NCBI GenBank assembly: GCA_038246785.1 | Contig: JBBRVP010000013.1 | Location: forward strand, 13,359-77,358 | From: JBBRVP01 sp038246785 | GTDB taxonomy: Bacteria; Actinomycetota; Actinomycetes; Jiangellales; Jiangellaceae | Length of the DNA: 64,000 nucleotides | Direction of reading: 5' to 3' | Shown: in pieces, positions 1-11,757 of the stretch | Position numbering within the stretch: position 1 is the first letter of the stretch | Layout: each line of letters starts with the position of its first letter | The notes under the pieces: model-generated | What the model saw: the letters and a program-made list of their open reading frames with translations, nothing else | What the model was told of the DNA's origin: nothing | Database searches by the model: none | Program-made: the position numbers and the translations under genes

Positions 1-26
1 CAGTTCCGCTCGCCGTCCGTGTCGCG

Positions 27-139
27 GATCTTGAGACAGCGACGCCACCGTGGAGGCGGAAGCGTCTCGAGATCGCCAGCACGTCGGCGATCTTGAGACA
101 GCGATGCCGCCATCGCGGCAGGACGGCCTCAAGATCGCG
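27..139. repeat. Two tandem hairpin units downstream of rbpA
   Basis: The 23-base block starting GATCTTGAGACAGCGA occurs at 27-49 and again at 89-111 with two differences, a 62-base period. Each copy is followed by an inverted partner (TCTCGAGATC at 65-74; CTCAAGATCGC at 128-138), so each unit can fold into a stem of about 10 bp. They lie directly 3' of rbpA, which reads leftward, so they may terminate or stabilise its transcript. No T-tract follows, so a classical intrinsic terminator is not shown. Confidence 0.55.
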
Positions 140-165
140 GAGAGGCGGGGGGTCGGCGGGCAAGG

Positions 166-507
166 TCAGCGACCGCGCTTGCGGCGGAGCTCCTCGAGGG
201 CCTCGGTCAGGATGGCCTCGCCGTCCTTGTCGGAGCGGCGCTCCTTCACGTACGCGAGATGGGTCTTGTACGGCTCGTTGCGCGGCGGCGGAGGAGGGTT
301 GTCGGCGTCGGCGCTGGCCGGCAGCCCACAGGTGGGGCATTCCCAGGTCTCCGGGACGGCGGCGTCTGCGGCGAAGCTCGGCACGGTCTCGTGGCCGTTG
401 GCGCACCAGAACGAGATACGCACGCGCGGGGCGGCCTCACCGCGCTCGGCCTCGCCCATCGGGCCGGCACCGACACGGCTGCCTCGGATCGCGTTGCCAC
501 TGGCCAC
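166..507 (-). CDS. rbpA: RNA polymerase-binding protein RbpA
   Basis: 113 residues, the usual RbpA length. RbpA binds the sigma subunit and core RNA polymerase and stabilises the open promoter complex; it is restricted to Actinobacteria. The zinc-ribbon-like core is visible as FWCANGHE and ECPTCG, followed by a proline run and the basic C-terminal sigma-interacting segment (KTHLAYVKERRSDKDGEAIL). The GTG start at 507 is supported by GGAGGA about 9 bases upstream. It lies 72 bp downstream of secG on the same strand, at the end of the gap-pgk-tpiA-secG run. Confidence 0.95.
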   Translation of the reverse strand: MASGNAIRGSRVGAGPMGEAERGEAAPRVRISFWCANGHETVPSFAADAAVPETWECPTCGLPASADADNPPPPPRNEPYKTHLAYVKERRSDKDGEAILTEALEELRRKRGR

Positions 508-579
508 GAGCAGGTCCTCCGGGAGAATCGGGGGCGGCGGGAGCGGGGCGGGGGTGGTCGTTCGCGCGCGGAAGCGGGG

Positions 580-816
580 TCAGCCGCCGAGCTTGGTGAG
601 CAGGCCGAGCCCGACGATGCAGGCGACCCACACCAGACCGAGCCCGATCGTGATCCGGTCGAGGTTGCGCTCGGCCACCGACGACCCGCCCACCGAGGTG
701 GACATCCCCCCGCCGAACATGTCGGACAGCCCGCCGCCCTTACCCTTGTGGAGCAGCACGAGCAGCACGAGCAGGACGCTCACGATGTTGAGGAGGATCT
801 GCAGGGCGAGGATCAC
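580..816 (-). CDS. secG: Preprotein translocase subunit SecG
   Basis: 78-residue SecG, the small accessory subunit of the SecYEG channel in the cytoplasmic membrane. There are two hydrophobic helices (about residues 2-21 and 53-74) joined by a loop with the characteristic HKGKGGGLSDMFGGG motif. The start is GTG. It sits downstream of tpiA with an 81-base gap, the standard actinobacterial order, and is probably cotranscribed with the glycolytic genes. Confidence 0.95.
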   Translation of the reverse strand: MILALQILLNIVSVLLVLLVLLHKGKGGGLSDMFGGGMSTSVGGSSVAERNLDRITIGLGLVWVACIVGLGLLTKLGG

Positions 817-897
817 CGGTGGGTCTCTCGTGTCGTGGGACCGCGGACCGAGATGCGGCGGAGTACGGGTCCCAGGGTAACCCGGCGGACGGGCAGC

Positions 898-1683
<786 letters not shown>

Positions 1684-1686
1684 AGG

Positions 1687-2892
1687 TCAGTCCTCCAGGA
1701 CGGTGAGACCGGGCAGCGTCTTGCCCTCGACGTACTCGAGGCTGGCGCCGCCGCCAGTTGAGATGTGGCCGAACGCGTCGTCGGCGAAGCCCAGGATGCG
1801 CACCGCCGCGGCGGAGTCGCCGCCGCCGACGACAGTGAGCCCGTCGACCTCGCTGAGCGCCTGGGCGATCGCCCGGGTGCCCTCGGCGAATGTCGGGTGC
1901 TCGAACACGCCCATCGGGCCGTTCCAGAATACCGTCCTGGCGTCGGCCACCTTCGCCGCGAAGGCCTCGCGGGTGCGCGGCCCGATGTCGAGCCCCATCT
2001 GGTCGGCGGGGATCGCAGCCGCGTCGACGACCTGCGAAGCCACCGGCTCCTTGGCCGACAGGTCGGGGAAGTCGGCGGCGGTGACGACGTCGACCGGCAG
2101 CAGGATCTCGACGCCGGACTGCTCGGCCTTGACGAGGTTGCCGCGTACGGCGTCGAGCTGGTCGTCCTCGAGCAGGCTGGACCCGACCTCGTGGCCCTGA
2201 GCCGCGAGGAACGTGTAGGCCATCCCACCGCCGATGAGGATGCGGTCGGCGGTGCCCAGCAGGTTGGCGATGACACCGAGCTTGTCCGAGACCTTGGAGC
2301 CGCCGAGGACGACGGCGTACGGGCGCTCGGGATCCTGCGTCAGCCGGCGCAGGACGTCGACCTCGGTGAGGACCAGGCCTCCCGCGGCGTGCGGCAGCCG
2401 TTGTGCGACGTCGTAGACGCTGGCCTGCTTGCGGTGCACGACCCCGAAGCCGTCGGAGACGTAGCGGTCGGCGAGGCCGGCGAGCTCGTCGGCGAACGCG
2501 CCGCGCTCGGCGTCGTCCTTGCTCGTCTCCCCCTTGTTGAAGCGGAGGTTCTCGAGCAGGGCGACGTCGCCGTCACCGAGGCCCGCGACGACGGCGTGCG
2601 CGGACTCCCCCACCGTGTCGGTGGCGAACGCGATGTCGGCGCCGAGCAGCTCGGAGAGCCGGTGGGCGACCGGGCGCAGCGAGTAGCGCTCGTCCGGAGC
2701 CCCCTTCGGACGGCCGAGGTGGGCGCACACGATCACGCGTGCGCCCGCCTCCGACAGTCGCCTGATGGTGGGTACGGAGGCACGTACTCGGCCGTCGTCG
2801 GTGATGGTCGTGCCGTCGAGCGGGACGTTGAGGTCGCTGCGGACGAGGACCCGCAGACCTCGGACGTCGCCGAGGTCGTCGATCGTGCGCAC
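1687..2892 (-). CDS. pgk: Phosphoglycerate kinase
   Basis: 401 residues, normal length. It transfers a phosphate from 1,3-bisphosphoglycerate to ADP in glycolysis. The substrate loop [11 protein letters not shown] is at the N-terminus, with HLGRPKG, the [10 protein letters not shown] lysine region and the C-terminal [10 protein letters not shown] nucleotide loop following in order. The GTG start is 3 bases after the gap stop, so gap, pgk and tpiA form a tight operon. Confidence 0.97.
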   Translation of the reverse strand: MRTIDDLGDVRGLRVLVRSDLNVPLDGTTITDDGRVRASVPTIRRLSEAGARVIVCAHLGRPKGAPDERYSLRPVAHRLSELLGADIAFATDTVGESAHAVVAGLGDGDVALLENLRFNKGETSKDDAERGAFADELAGLADRYVSDGFGVVHRKQASVYDVAQRLPHAAGGLVLTEVDVLRRLTQDPERPYAVVLGGSKVSDKLGVIANLLGTADRILIGGGMAYTFLAAQGHEVGSSLLEDDQLDAVRGNLVKAEQSGVEILLPVDVVTAADFPDLSAKEPVASQVVDAAAIPADQMGLDIGPRTREAFAAKVADARTVFWNGPMGVFEHPTFAEGTRAIAQALSEVDGLTVVGGGDSAAAVRILGFADDAFGHISTGGGASLEYVEGKTLPGLTVLED

Positions 2893-2895
2893 GGG

Positions 2896-3963
<1,068 letters not shown>

Positions 3964-4058
3964 CTAGCCACTCCCCCGCCGTGAACGGCAAGTGACCTAG
4001 GGCCCGTCCGGTCCCCCGCCCCACCGAGGTAACCGAGGCGGGAGCGCGAGCCGGTCCG

Positions 4059-4133
4059 CCGACGTCACTGTCCTGGTGGTGGTCTATCGGGCCATCTCGA
4101 CGCGATTCTCGACCCTGAGGACAGTGACGTCGG
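4059..4133. repeat. Perfect 16-bp inverted repeat between whiA and gap
   Basis: CCGACGTCACTGTCCT at 4059-4074 is the exact reverse complement of 4118-4133. The arms are separated by 43 bases. The element is 3' of whiA and 5' of gap (both leftward), so it could be a terminator-type stem, an RNA-processing site or an operator. The loop is too long for a simple terminator and there is no T-tract. Confidence 0.7.
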
Positions 4134-4167
4134 GCTGGCCGCGGGTGGCCGCCTGGTCGGTGTGGGG

Positions 4168-5148
4168 TCAGGCCTCGAGCATGTCCGCGGTGAGGCCGGC
4201 CTCGGTGCCGGGGACGCCGAGGTCGTCCGCCTCCTTGTCGGCCATGGCAAGCAACCGGCGGATCCGCCCCGCGATGGCGTCCTTGGTCAGCGGCGGTACG
4301 GCGAGCTGGCCGAGCTCCTCGAGGCTGGCCTGCTTGTGCTCGAGGCGCAGCCGGCCGGCCTCACGCAAGTGGTCGGGCAAGTCGTCGGCGAGGATCTCCA
4401 GCGCCCGCTCCACCCGGGCGCCGGCGGCGACCGCGGCGCGGGCTGAGCGGCGCAGGTTGGCATCGTCGAAGTTGGCCAGCCGGTTTGCGGTGGCGCGGAC
4501 CTCCCGGCGTACGCGTCGCTCCTCCCAGGCGAGGACGCTCTCGTGCGCGCCGAGCCGGGTGAGCAGCGCCGCGATCGCGTCGCCGTCGCGGACGACGACG
4601 CGATCGACCCCGCGGACGTCGCGGGCCTTGACCGAGATGTTGAGCCGGCGGGCGGCACCGACCAGTGCCAGGGCGGCCTCCGGGCCCGGAGCGGTCACCT
4701 CGAGGGCGGAGGAGCGGCCGGGCTCGGTGAGCGAGCCGTGGGCGAGGAACGCCCCCCGCCAGGCCGCCTCGGCGCAATGGCTGGCGGCGGAGACCACGTG
4801 CGGCGGCAGGCCACGGACCGGCCGGCCACGGCCGTCGAGCAGCCCGGTCTGGCGGGCCAGCGCCTCGCCGTCGCGGACGACACGGACGACGTATCGCGAG
4901 CCGCGGCGCAGGCCGCCCGGGGCGACCACCGCGAGCTCGCTCTGGTGGCCGTAGACCTCGGAGACGTCGCGGCGCAGCCGGCGGGCGGCGGCTCCGGTGT
5001 CGAGCTCGGCCTCGACGACGATGCGGCCGCTGACGATGTGCAGGCCACCGGCGAAGCGGAGCATGGCGGCCGACTCGGCCTTGCGGCAGCAGGTCTTGGT
5101 GACCTGGACGTGGGCCAGCTCCGCCTTGACCGCAGCGGTCATCGCCAT
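4168..5148 (-). CDS. whiA: DNA-binding regulator WhiA
   Basis: 326 residues. WhiA pairs with WhiB to control sporulation septation in Streptomyces and is kept in nearly all Gram-positive bacteria. The N-terminal part is a degenerate LAGLIDADG homing-endonuclease fold beginning [14 protein letters not shown]. The C-terminal helix-turn-helix includes [19 protein letters not shown], followed by [12 protein letters not shown]. The ATG at 5148 overlaps the end of yvcK by 10 bp; a second ATG two codons in is also possible. The motif AMTAAVK matches the usual start. Confidence 0.95.
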   Translation of the reverse strand: MAMTAAVKAELAHVQVTKTCCRKAESAAMLRFAGGLHIVSGRIVVEAELDTGAAARRLRRDVSEVYGHQSELAVVAPGGLRRGSRYVVRVVRDGEALARQTGLLDGRGRPVRGLPPHVVSAASHCAEAAWRGAFLAHGSLTEPGRSSALEVTAPGPEAALALVGAARRLNISVKARDVRGVDRVVVRDGDAIAALLTRLGAHESVLAWEERRVRREVRATANRLANFDDANLRRSARAAVAAGARVERALEILADDLPDHLREAGRLRLEHKQASLEELGQLAVPPLTKDAIAGRIRRLLAMADKEADDLGVPGTEAGLTADMLEA

Positions 5149-6164
5149 GGGCGCATCCTGCCACGGGCTAACACACCGTCCAGGGCCTTGGCCAGCCGTC
5201 CCGGGTCGTGACGCGGGGTGCCGTCGCCCAGCGCGACGTCGGCCAGCACGAGCTGCGCCCCGAACATCTCGGCCGTGCGGCGCAGCAGCGCCGGATCGGG
5301 GACGGCGGACGGGTCGGCGAGCACGACGTCGAGGGCGAGCTCAGGGGCGTACGAGGCCAGCACCTCCAGGTGCGACTCGGGGCCGAAGCCCTCCGTCTCG
5401 CCCTGCTGTCCGGCCAGGTTGAGCACGACGACGCGCGTGGCGCCCGTCTCGTGCAGGGCGCTTGCGAGATCCGGCACCAGCAGGTGCGGGATGACGCTGG
5501 TGAACCACGACCCCGGGCCGAGTACGACGGCGTCTGCGTCGCGGACTGCCGCGACGGCCTCCGGGCAGGCCGGCGGCTCGGGCGGTTCGATGGCGACGGC
5601 GACGACGCGCCCCCGGGTGCTCGCGACGGCCACCTGCCCGGCGACGGTGCTGACCGCCTGCGGCAGCGCGGGATCGGCGCCGGCCACCAGGGCGTGCATG
5701 GACACGGGTACGCCGGCCATCGGCAGCACCCGGCCGTGGGCACCCAGCAGCCGGGCCACCATGTCGAGGCCGTCGACGTGATCGCCGAGCAGCTCCCACA
5801 GCGCGACGATGAGCAGGTTGCCGACGGCATGCTGGTGCAGCTCGCCGTCGCTCGCGAAACGATGTTGCAGCAGCGCCGCCCAGAGCCGGCCCCACTCGTC
5901 GTCGTCGCAGAGGGCGGCGAGCGCCATGCGCAGGTCTCCCGGCGGCAGGACGCCGAGCTCGCGCCGCAGCCGCCCGCTCGAACCGCCGTCGTCGGCCACC
6001 GTGACGACGGCCGTGAGCCGGCCGGTGACCCGACGCAGCGCCGACAGCGAGGCGGCCAGCCCGTGCCCGCCGCCGAGGGCGACGACGCGTGGACCGCTGT
6101 CCCGCTCGTACGTCGACTCGTGGGACGTCTCGACCGGGGGCGTTCGGGCTGGCGGCCCCGTCAC
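5139..6164 (-). CDS. yvcK: YvcK/CofD-like gluconeogenesis factor
   Basis: 341 residues of the CofD-like family. In Bacillus, YvcK (a UDP-sugar-binding protein) is needed for growth on gluconeogenic carbon and for cell shape. The glycine-rich nucleotide-binding stretch [11 protein letters not shown] follows a short leader, and [12 protein letters not shown] and [13 protein letters not shown] are the family signatures. The GTG start overlaps the rapZ stop by 4 bp (6161-6164). Function here is inferred from family and synteny. Confidence 0.92.
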   Translation of the reverse strand: MTGPPARTPPVETSHESTYERDSGPRVVALGGGHGLAASLSALRRVTGRLTAVVTVADDGGSSGRLRRELGVLPPGDLRMALAALCDDDEWGRLWAALLQHRFASDGELHQHAVGNLLIVALWELLGDHVDGLDMVARLLGAHGRVLPMAGVPVSMHALVAGADPALPQAVSTVAGQVAVASTRGRVVAVAIEPPEPPACPEAVAAVRDADAVVLGPGSWFTSVIPHLLVPDLASALHETGATRVVVLNLAGQQGETEGFGPESHLEVLASYAPELALDVVLADPSAVPDPALLRRTAEMFGAQLVLADVALGDGTPRHDPGRLAKALDGVLARGRMRPWR

Positions 6165-7036
6165 TCGCGCCCCAGGTCGCGGTGGACGACGAGGGTGGTG
6201 ACCCCCGAGGCGCGCAGCCGCCGGGTGAGCTCCTCGGCCATCGCCACGCTGCGGTGCTTGCCCCCGGTGCAGCCGACCGCGACGGTGACGTAGCGCTTGC
6301 CCTCGCGCAGGTAGCCCCGGGCCACGATCTCGAGGACCGAGCTGTACGCGTCGAGGAACGCCTTGGCCTCCGGCTGTCCCAGCACGTAGTCGCTGACCTC
6401 GGCATCGAGTCCGCTGTGCGGGCGCAGCTCGGGGATCCAGTGCGGGTTGGGCAGGAAGCGCATGTCGACGACGAGGTCGGCGTCGACCGGGATGCCGTAC
6501 TTGAACCCGAACGAGAGCACGGTCGCCCGCAGGGTGGCCGCCTCCTCGCGGCCGAACGCGGTGGCGATCTTCGCGGCGAGCTGGTGGACGTTGAGCGCCG
6601 AGGTGTCGACGACGAGGTCGGCGTCGCCGCGCAGGTCGGCCAGCATCTCGCGCTCGCGCCTGATGCCGTCGAGCACCCGGCTGCGGCCCTGCAGCGGGTG
6701 CGGTCGGCGCACGCTCTCGAAGCGGCGGACGAGGACGTCGTCGGAGGCTTCGAGGAAGAGCACCTGCGGGCGTACGCCGCGGGCCCGCAGGCCGTCCAGC
6801 GCACCGCGCAGGGCGGCGAAGAACGTACGAGAGCGCACGTCGACCACGATCGCCAGCCGGCTCTCGCCGCTGGCCTCCACGATCTCGACGAGGTCGTAGA
6901 GCATCGGCGCCGGGAGGTTCTCCACGACGTACCAGCCGAGGTCCTCGATGACGTCGGCCGCAGTGCTGCGGCCGGCGCCCGACATGCCGGAGACGACGAG
7001 GACCTCCCGGCCGCCGGATGTCTCGGGCTCGCTCAT
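6161..7036 (-). CDS. rapZ: RapZ family nucleotide-binding protein
   Basis: 291 residues. RapZ in E. coli is an RNase adaptor for the GlmZ small RNA; actinobacterial homologues are less well understood. The P-loop is [13 protein letters not shown], with Arg replacing the usual Walker Lys, a variant I recall as normal in Actinobacteria. The C-terminal domain carries [12 protein letters not shown], a phosphate-binding motif. It overlaps uvrC upstream and yvcK downstream by 4 bp each, indicating translational coupling. Confidence 0.94.
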   Translation of the reverse strand: MSEPETSGGREVLVVSGMSGAGRSTAADVIEDLGWYVVENLPAPMLYDLVEIVEASGESRLAIVVDVRSRTFFAALRGALDGLRARGVRPQVLFLEASDDVLVRRFESVRRPHPLQGRSRVLDGIRREREMLADLRGDADLVVDTSALNVHQLAAKIATAFGREEAATLRATVLSFGFKYGIPVDADLVVDMRFLPNPHWIPELRPHSGLDAEVSDYVLGQPEAKAFLDAYSSVLEIVARGYLREGKRYVTVAVGCTGGKHRSVAMAEELTRRLRASGVTTLVVHRDLGRE

Positions 7037-9030
7037 GGGGCTCCTCCGGGGACGGGAACGGCGCCGTCGACGTCGGGGTCGAGGATCTCACCGGTCGAGG
7101 TGTCGACGGCCGGTACCGGCCGGGGCTGGGCGGCCAGCGCCTCGACGACCGCCTCCGCGGTGCGCCGGCCGAACCCCGGCACCTCGAGCACCTCCTCGAC
7201 CGTCGCCGCACGCAGCCGCCGCAGCGACCCGAAGTGCCGCAGCAGGGCCTTGCGCCGGGTCTCGCCCAGCCCGGGTACGGCGTCGAGGGCGCTCTCCACC
7301 ATCGAACGCGAGCGCTTCTGCCGGTGGTAGGTGATGGCGAAGCGGTGGGCCTCGTCGCGGACGCGCTGCAGCAGGTAGAGGCCCTCGCTCGTGCGCGGCA
7401 GTACGACGGGGCCGTCCTCGCCCGGCAGCCACACCTCCTCCAGCCGCTTGGCCAGTCCGGCCAGGCTGACCCCGCCCGGGCCGCTCTCGATGCCGAGCCC
7501 GTCGAGGGCGCCGCGGGCCGCTGCCACCTGTGGGGGTCCGCCGTCGACGACGACCAGGCTGGGGGCGTACGCGAACTTGCGCGGCCGGCCGGTCTCCGGG
7601 TCGAGCGGGCCGCCCGGCAAGCCGTCCGCAGTCGAGGCCACCTGCTCGTCCTGCCAGCGCCGGAACCGGCGGGTGAGCACCTCGGCGAGCGAGGCCACGT
7701 CGTTCTGCCCGGCCACGCCCTTGATCGCGAAACGGCGGTACTCCGACTTGCGCGGCAGGCCGTCCTCGAAGACCACCATGGAGGCGACGACGTCGCTGCC
7801 CTGCAGGTTGGAGACGTCGTAGCACTCGATGCGCAGCGGGGCGTCGGGCAGGTCGAGCGCCTCCTGGATCTCCTCCAGTGCCCGGCTGCGGGTGGTGAGG
7901 TCGCTGGCCCGCTTGGTCTTGTGCAGCGCGAGGGTCTGCTCGGCGTTGCGGGCCACCGTCGCCAGCAAGGCCCGCTTGTCGCCGCGCTGCGGCACCCGCA
8001 GCGCCACCCGGCTCCCCCGCCGGTCGCCGAGCCAGGTCGCCAACGCCTCGACGTCGTCGGGCAGCGCCGGGACCAGCACCTCGCGGGGGACCTCCTCGAC
8101 GTCGTAGAGCTGGGTGCAGAAGCGCTCCACCAACTCACCCGCCCCGGCCTCGTCGACCTTGTCGGCCACCCAGCCGCGCTGTCCGCGGACCCGTCCGCCG
8201 CGGACGTGGAAGACCTGCACGGCAACCTCGAGCGGGTCCTCGGCGAGGGCGACGACGTCGGCGTCGGTGCCGTCGCCGAGCACGACGGCGTTCTTCTCCA
8301 TCGCCCGGTTGAGTGCGCCGATGTCGTCGCGCAGCCGGGCCGCCCGCTCGTAGTCCAGCCCCGCTGCCGCCGCACGCATCTGCGCCTCGAGCCGCTTGAC
8401 GTACCGCGCGGTCTGCCCCTCGAGGAACGCGACCAAGTCCTCGGCGAGCACCCGGTGCTCCTCGGCGCTGACCCGGCCCACGCACGGCGCGGAGCACTTG
8501 CCGATGTAGCCCAGCAGGCAGGGCCGGCCCACCTGCCCCGCGCGCGTGAAGACCCCCGCCGAGCAGGTGCGCACCGGGAAGACCCGCAACAGCTGGTCGA
8601 GGGTCTCGCGGATGGCCCAGGCATGGGCGTACGGACCGAAGTAGCGGGTCCCCTTGCGCTTGGCGCCGCGCAGCACCATCGCCCGCGGGAAGTCGTCCCC
8701 GAGCGTGACCGCGAGGTAGGGGTAGCTCTTGTCGTCGCGGTAGCGGACGTTGAAGCGTGGGTCGAACTCCTTGATCCAGCTGTACTCCAGCTGCAGCGCC
8801 TCGACCTCGGTGCCCACCACGGTCCACTCGACGCTCGCGGCCGTGCGCACCATGGTCTGGGTACGCGGGTGCAGCGCCGCGACGTCCTGGAAGTAGCTGT
8901 TCAGCCGTGCCCGCAGGCTCTTGGCCTTGCCGACGTAGACGACCCGGCCCGCGGCGTCGCGGAAGCGGTAGACGCCCGGCTGCTCCGGCACCGACCCCGG
9001 AGCCGGGCGGTAGGTCGCGGGATCGGCCAC
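7033..9030 (-). CDS. uvrC: Excinuclease ABC subunit UvrC
   Basis: 665 residues. UvrC makes both incisions in nucleotide excision repair. The N-terminal GIY-YIG domain is at about 14-95 ([20 protein letters not shown]), the Cys-rich segment [16 protein letters not shown] at about 170, a UVR motif follows, then the RNase H-like domain ([24 protein letters not shown]) and C-terminal helix-hairpin-helix motifs. The GTG start giving [13 protein letters not shown] was chosen because homologues begin just before this block. The reading frame runs further upstream but without similarity. Confidence 0.95.
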   Translation of the reverse strand: MADPATYRPAPGSVPEQPGVYRFRDAAGRVVYVGKAKSLRARLNSYFQDVAALHPRTQTMVRTAASVEWTVVGTEVEALQLEYSWIKEFDPRFNVRYRDDKSYPYLAVTLGDDFPRAMVLRGAKRKGTRYFGPYAHAWAIRETLDQLLRVFPVRTCSAGVFTRAGQVGRPCLLGYIGKCSAPCVGRVSAEEHRVLAEDLVAFLEGQTARYVKRLEAQMRAAAAGLDYERAARLRDDIGALNRAMEKNAVVLGDGTDADVVALAEDPLEVAVQVFHVRGGRVRGQRGWVADKVDEAGAGELVERFCTQLYDVEEVPREVLVPALPDDVEALATWLGDRRGSRVALRVPQRGDKRALLATVARNAEQTLALHKTKRASDLTTRSRALEEIQEALDLPDAPLRIECYDVSNLQGSDVVASMVVFEDGLPRKSEYRRFAIKGVAGQNDVASLAEVLTRRFRRWQDEQVASTADGLPGGPLDPETGRPRKFAYAPSLVVVDGGPPQVAAARGALDGLGIESGPGGVSLAGLAKRLEEVWLPGEDGPVVLPRTSEGLYLLQRVRDEAHRFAITYHRQKRSRSMVESALDAVPGLGETRRKALLRHFGSLRRLRAATVEEVLEVPGFGRRTAEAVVEALAAQPRPVPAVDTSTGEILDPDVDGAVPVPGGAP

Positions 9031-9093
9031 CGGACCAGCGTATGCGGCGCCCCGACAGCCCAACCGGAAACCGCAGAGCGCACAATCCCCTGC

Positions 9094-10098
9094 GTGGAAC
9101 GCGGCGGCGAGCGCGACGACGTCGTCGGGGCTGTGCTCGCGCTGGCGTTCGGCGCCTGGCTGCTGCTGGTCGGGGCGCTCCGCAGCGGCAATCCGTACCC
9201 CGGTCTGGGGACGCTGGTGCTCGCGATCGCGGCGTACACGGCGGGTCGGCTCGTGGGGCCGCGTGGGGCTGGCCGGCTGGGCCGTCTGGTGGCGCTGACG
9301 GTCGTCGGCGTGGAGGTCGCCGCGGTCGCCGCGACCTACGCCGGTGACAGAGACCCTGACGTGACCATGGTGATGGGCTACGACAACGCCGACGCCGCGT
9401 GGCTGGTCCAGGCAGCTGCGGCCGCAGCGCTCGTCGTCGCCCTCGCGCACGGGCGTTCGCGGCGAACGCCCTGGCTGGTCCTCATCGGCGTCGTGGCGAT
9501 CGGTGTGGGCGTACGTACCACCGTCGCGTCCGCGGCAGCCGCCGGCGGCGTCTTGCTCTGCGCACTAGCCGTCGCTGCCGGCCGGCCACGACGCGCCGGC
9601 CCCTGGGTCGCGGCGGCCCTGCTGCTGGTGACCCTTGTCGTCGCAGCGACGGCGGCCGTCTCCGCACCGCAGCTCGGCAGCGGCCTCCGCGAGCAGGCGG
9701 CCTCTCTGTTGAGCGAACGGCGGGTCGCGCTGTGGACCGACGCGGGGACGATCATCGCTCACAACCCGGTGATGGGAGTCGGCCCGGGCCGGTTCCGTGA
9801 GGTCAGCCGCACCGCCCACGACCCCGATACGCCGTACGCGCACAGCCTCCTGCTCGAACAGGCTGCCGAGAGTGGCCTTCCCGGCGCGGTGCTGCTGGGG
9901 GCTCTGCTGGCGTGGGGCGTCCTGCGGGTGCGCCGGGTGGTCTCGCGAGCGGCGCTACCTGCCGCCGTCGCGGTCGCGTCCTGGCTGGCGTTCGGGCTCA
10001 CGAGCGCCGTCGACTACGTGGCGCAGTTCCCGATCGTTGCGGCGACCGCAGCTTTGGTTCTCGGAACGGCGACGGGAGCGGCGCTCCGGGACCGGTGA
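9094..10098 (+). CDS. O-antigen ligase/polymerase-like membrane protein
   Basis: 334 residues and strongly hydrophobic, with roughly nine membrane segments. The periplasmic loop near residues 210-270 has the Wzy_C-type signature: [20 protein letters not shown], then [17 protein letters not shown] with the conserved His. This fold joins or polymerises polysaccharide repeat units on the outer face of the membrane. It is divergent from uvrC, with only 63 bp between starts, and opens the polysaccharide region. The GTG start has no strong ribosome site, so the N-terminus is uncertain. Confidence 0.8.
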   Translation: MERGGERDDVVGAVLALAFGAWLLLVGALRSGNPYPGLGTLVLAIAAYTAGRLVGPRGAGRLGRLVALTVVGVEVAAVAATYAGDRDPDVTMVMGYDNADAAWLVQAAAAAALVVALAHGRSRRTPWLVLIGVVAIGVGVRTTVASAAAAGGVLLCALAVAAGRPRRAGPWVAAALLLVTLVVAATAAVSAPQLGSGLREQAASLLSERRVALWTDAGTIIAHNPVMGVGPGRFREVSRTAHDPDTPYAHSLLLEQAAESGLPGAVLLGALLAWGVLRVRRVVSRAALPAAVAVASWLAFGLTSAVDYVAQFPIVAATAALVLGTATGAALRDR

Positions 10099-10172
10099 GC
10101 GAAGCTACCGCGAACGGGCCATGCGACCACCCGGCCCGCCACGCCATCGTTCGTGGCAGGGGGTGGGTTTGC

Positions 10173-11174
10173 ATGCGCGTACTCGTGACCGGGGGGGCCG
10201 GTTTCATCGGTTCCAACCTCGTCGCCCGGCTCGTCGCACGTGGCGACGACGTGGTGGTGCTCGACGACCTGTCGACGGGCAATCTTGCCAACCTCGACGG
10301 CGTGGAGGCCGAGGTACGGATCGGGTCGGTGCTCGACGACGTCGCGATCGACGACGCCGTACGCGGAATGGATGCGGTGGTGCACCTGGCCGCGCTCCCG
10401 TCGGTCCCGCGCTCGATCGTCGACCCGTACCGCAGCAACGAGGTCAACGTGACCGGCACCGTGACGGTGCTCCAAGCGGTGCGGCGACACGGCGTGGGCC
10501 ACGTCGTCGTCGCGTCGTCCTCGTCCGTCTACGGCGCCCAGCCGGTGCCGGTGAAGACCGAGGCACTGCCCGTCATGCCGCTGAGCCCGTACGCCGTCAG
10601 CAAGCTCGCCGCCGAGTGCTACGCACTCGCATTCGCCCGCTGCTACGACCTGCGCGCGACCGCGTTCCGCTTCTTCAACGTCTTCGGGCCTGGGCAGGGC
10701 GCCGACCACGCGTACGCGGCGGTGGTTCCCTCCTTCGTCGGCGCCGCGCTGTCCGGCCGCCCGCTGCGCATCTACGGCGACGGCCTGCAGTCGCGCGACT
10801 TCACCTTCGTGGGGTCGGTGTGCGAGGTCATCGGCCGCGCGCTGACCGAGGGCACGACGTGTGCGGGGCCGGTCAACCTCGCGAACGGCGTGCGGACCAC
10901 TCTCCTCGAGCTGGCATCGACGCTGGGCGACGTGCTGGGCCAGCGGCTGCCCGTCGAGCACCTCGAGCCGCGGGCCGGCGACGTCCGGCACAGCCTCGCG
11001 GGGACCGACCGCCTGACCGAGCTGTTCCCCGGGCTCGCGCCGGTCGACCTTCGCACCGGCCTCGAGCGGACAGTGGACTGGTTCCGCCGGACCCGGGTGG
11101 ACGGCGGCGTCAGCTCCGCAGCGGTCGTGCCGGAACCCCGACGACCACCTCGCCTGGTGCGACGTCCCGAGTGA
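10173..11174 (+). CDS. NAD-dependent sugar epimerase/dehydratase (extended SDR)
   Basis: 333 residues. The Rossmann motif is VTGGAGFIGSNL at the N-terminus, catalytic Ser in ASSSSVYG, and Tyr/Lys in SPYAVSKLAAE. The family acts on UDP- or dTDP-sugars (for example UDP-glucose 4-epimerase or UDP-glucuronate epimerase); the exact substrate is not deducible. The ATG at 10173 follows a purine-rich AGGGGGTGGG. The last 65 bases overlap the convergent acetyltransferase gene. A 15-base motif 48 bases upstream is shared with the epimerase at 50416. Confidence 0.88.
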   Translation: MRVLVTGGAGFIGSNLVARLVARGDDVVVLDDLSTGNLANLDGVEAEVRIGSVLDDVAIDDAVRGMDAVVHLAALPSVPRSIVDPYRSNEVNVTGTVTVLQAVRRHGVGHVVVASSSSVYGAQPVPVKTEALPVMPLSPYAVSKLAAECYALAFARCYDLRATAFRFFNVFGPGQGADHAYAAVVPSFVGAALSGRPLRIYGDGLQSRDFTFVGSVCEVIGRALTEGTTCAGPVNLANGVRTTLLELASTLGDVLGQRLPVEHLEPRAGDVRHSLAGTDRLTELFPGLAPVDLRTGLERTVDWFRRTRVDGGVSSAAVVPEPRRPPRLVRRPE

Positions 11175-11730
11175 CGACGGCGCCGGCGCCCACCAGGGCG
11201 TCGGCACCGACCGCCAGTCCGGGCAGCACGACCGAGCCGGCGCCGAGCGTCGCGCCTGCCTCCACCCGCACCGCACCGGAGACGTGCGCCCCGGGGAGGA
11301 CCGTGACGCAGCGGCCGAGCCGCGCGTCGTGGCCGATCGTCGCGCCGTAGTGCACCTGGACGTGCTCGTCAAGCACGACGTCCACGGAAACGACGGACCC
11401 TGCGAGCAGGATGCAGCCGTCGCCCAGCTCGGCGCTGGCGGCCACTGTCGCCCGCGGATGAACGACGGTGACCGGGTCCGCACCGGCCGCGGTCAGCCGT
11501 TGCGCGAGCCGATGGCGCGCGGAGCTCGAGCCGACCGCGAGCACGTACGTCGCCCCCGCGTCCAGCCGGTCGGGCCGAGTGGCCCGCTCGCCGGGCACCC
11601 GCGCGCGCTCGTCGTCGTCGGCCACGCCCGCGATGTCCAGGCCGGCGAGTCGTGCGGCGTCCAGCGCCTCGCGTCCGAGGCCCCCCGCTCCGACGACCCA
11701 CAGCGACGGCACGGCGGCATGATGCCGCAT
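11110..11730 (-). CDS. NeuD/PglD-type sugar O- or N-acyltransferase
   Basis: 206 residues. The N-terminal Rossmann-like half starts WVVGAGGLGREALDAARLAG, typical of NeuD/PglD. The C-terminal half is a left-handed beta-helix of hexapeptide repeats (for example AELGDGCILLAGSVVSVDVV, GATIGHDARLGRCVTVLPGA). Such enzymes acetylate amino sugars or sialic acids with acetyl-CoA. It lies downstream of the GNAT gene with a 27-base gap and its 3' end overlaps the convergent epimerase. Confidence 0.87.
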   Translation of the reverse strand: MRHHAAVPSLWVVGAGGLGREALDAARLAGLDIAGVADDDERARVPGERATRPDRLDAGATYVLAVGSSSARHRLAQRLTAAGADPVTVVHPRATVAASAELGDGCILLAGSVVSVDVVLDEHVQVHYGATIGHDARLGRCVTVLPGAHVSGAVRVEAGATLGAGSVVLPGLAVGADALVGAGAVVTRDVAPGEVVVGVPARPLRS

Positions 11731-11757
11731 CCGGCACAGCCCGCCCGCGCCTGCGGT

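Noticed and set aside
5139..8624. A single open frame of over 1,100 codons on the minus strand
   Set aside because: Only its last 342 codons (yvcK) carry protein motifs; the rest is Arg/Pro-rich read-through antisense-phase to rapZ and uvrC, a usual effect of very high GC.
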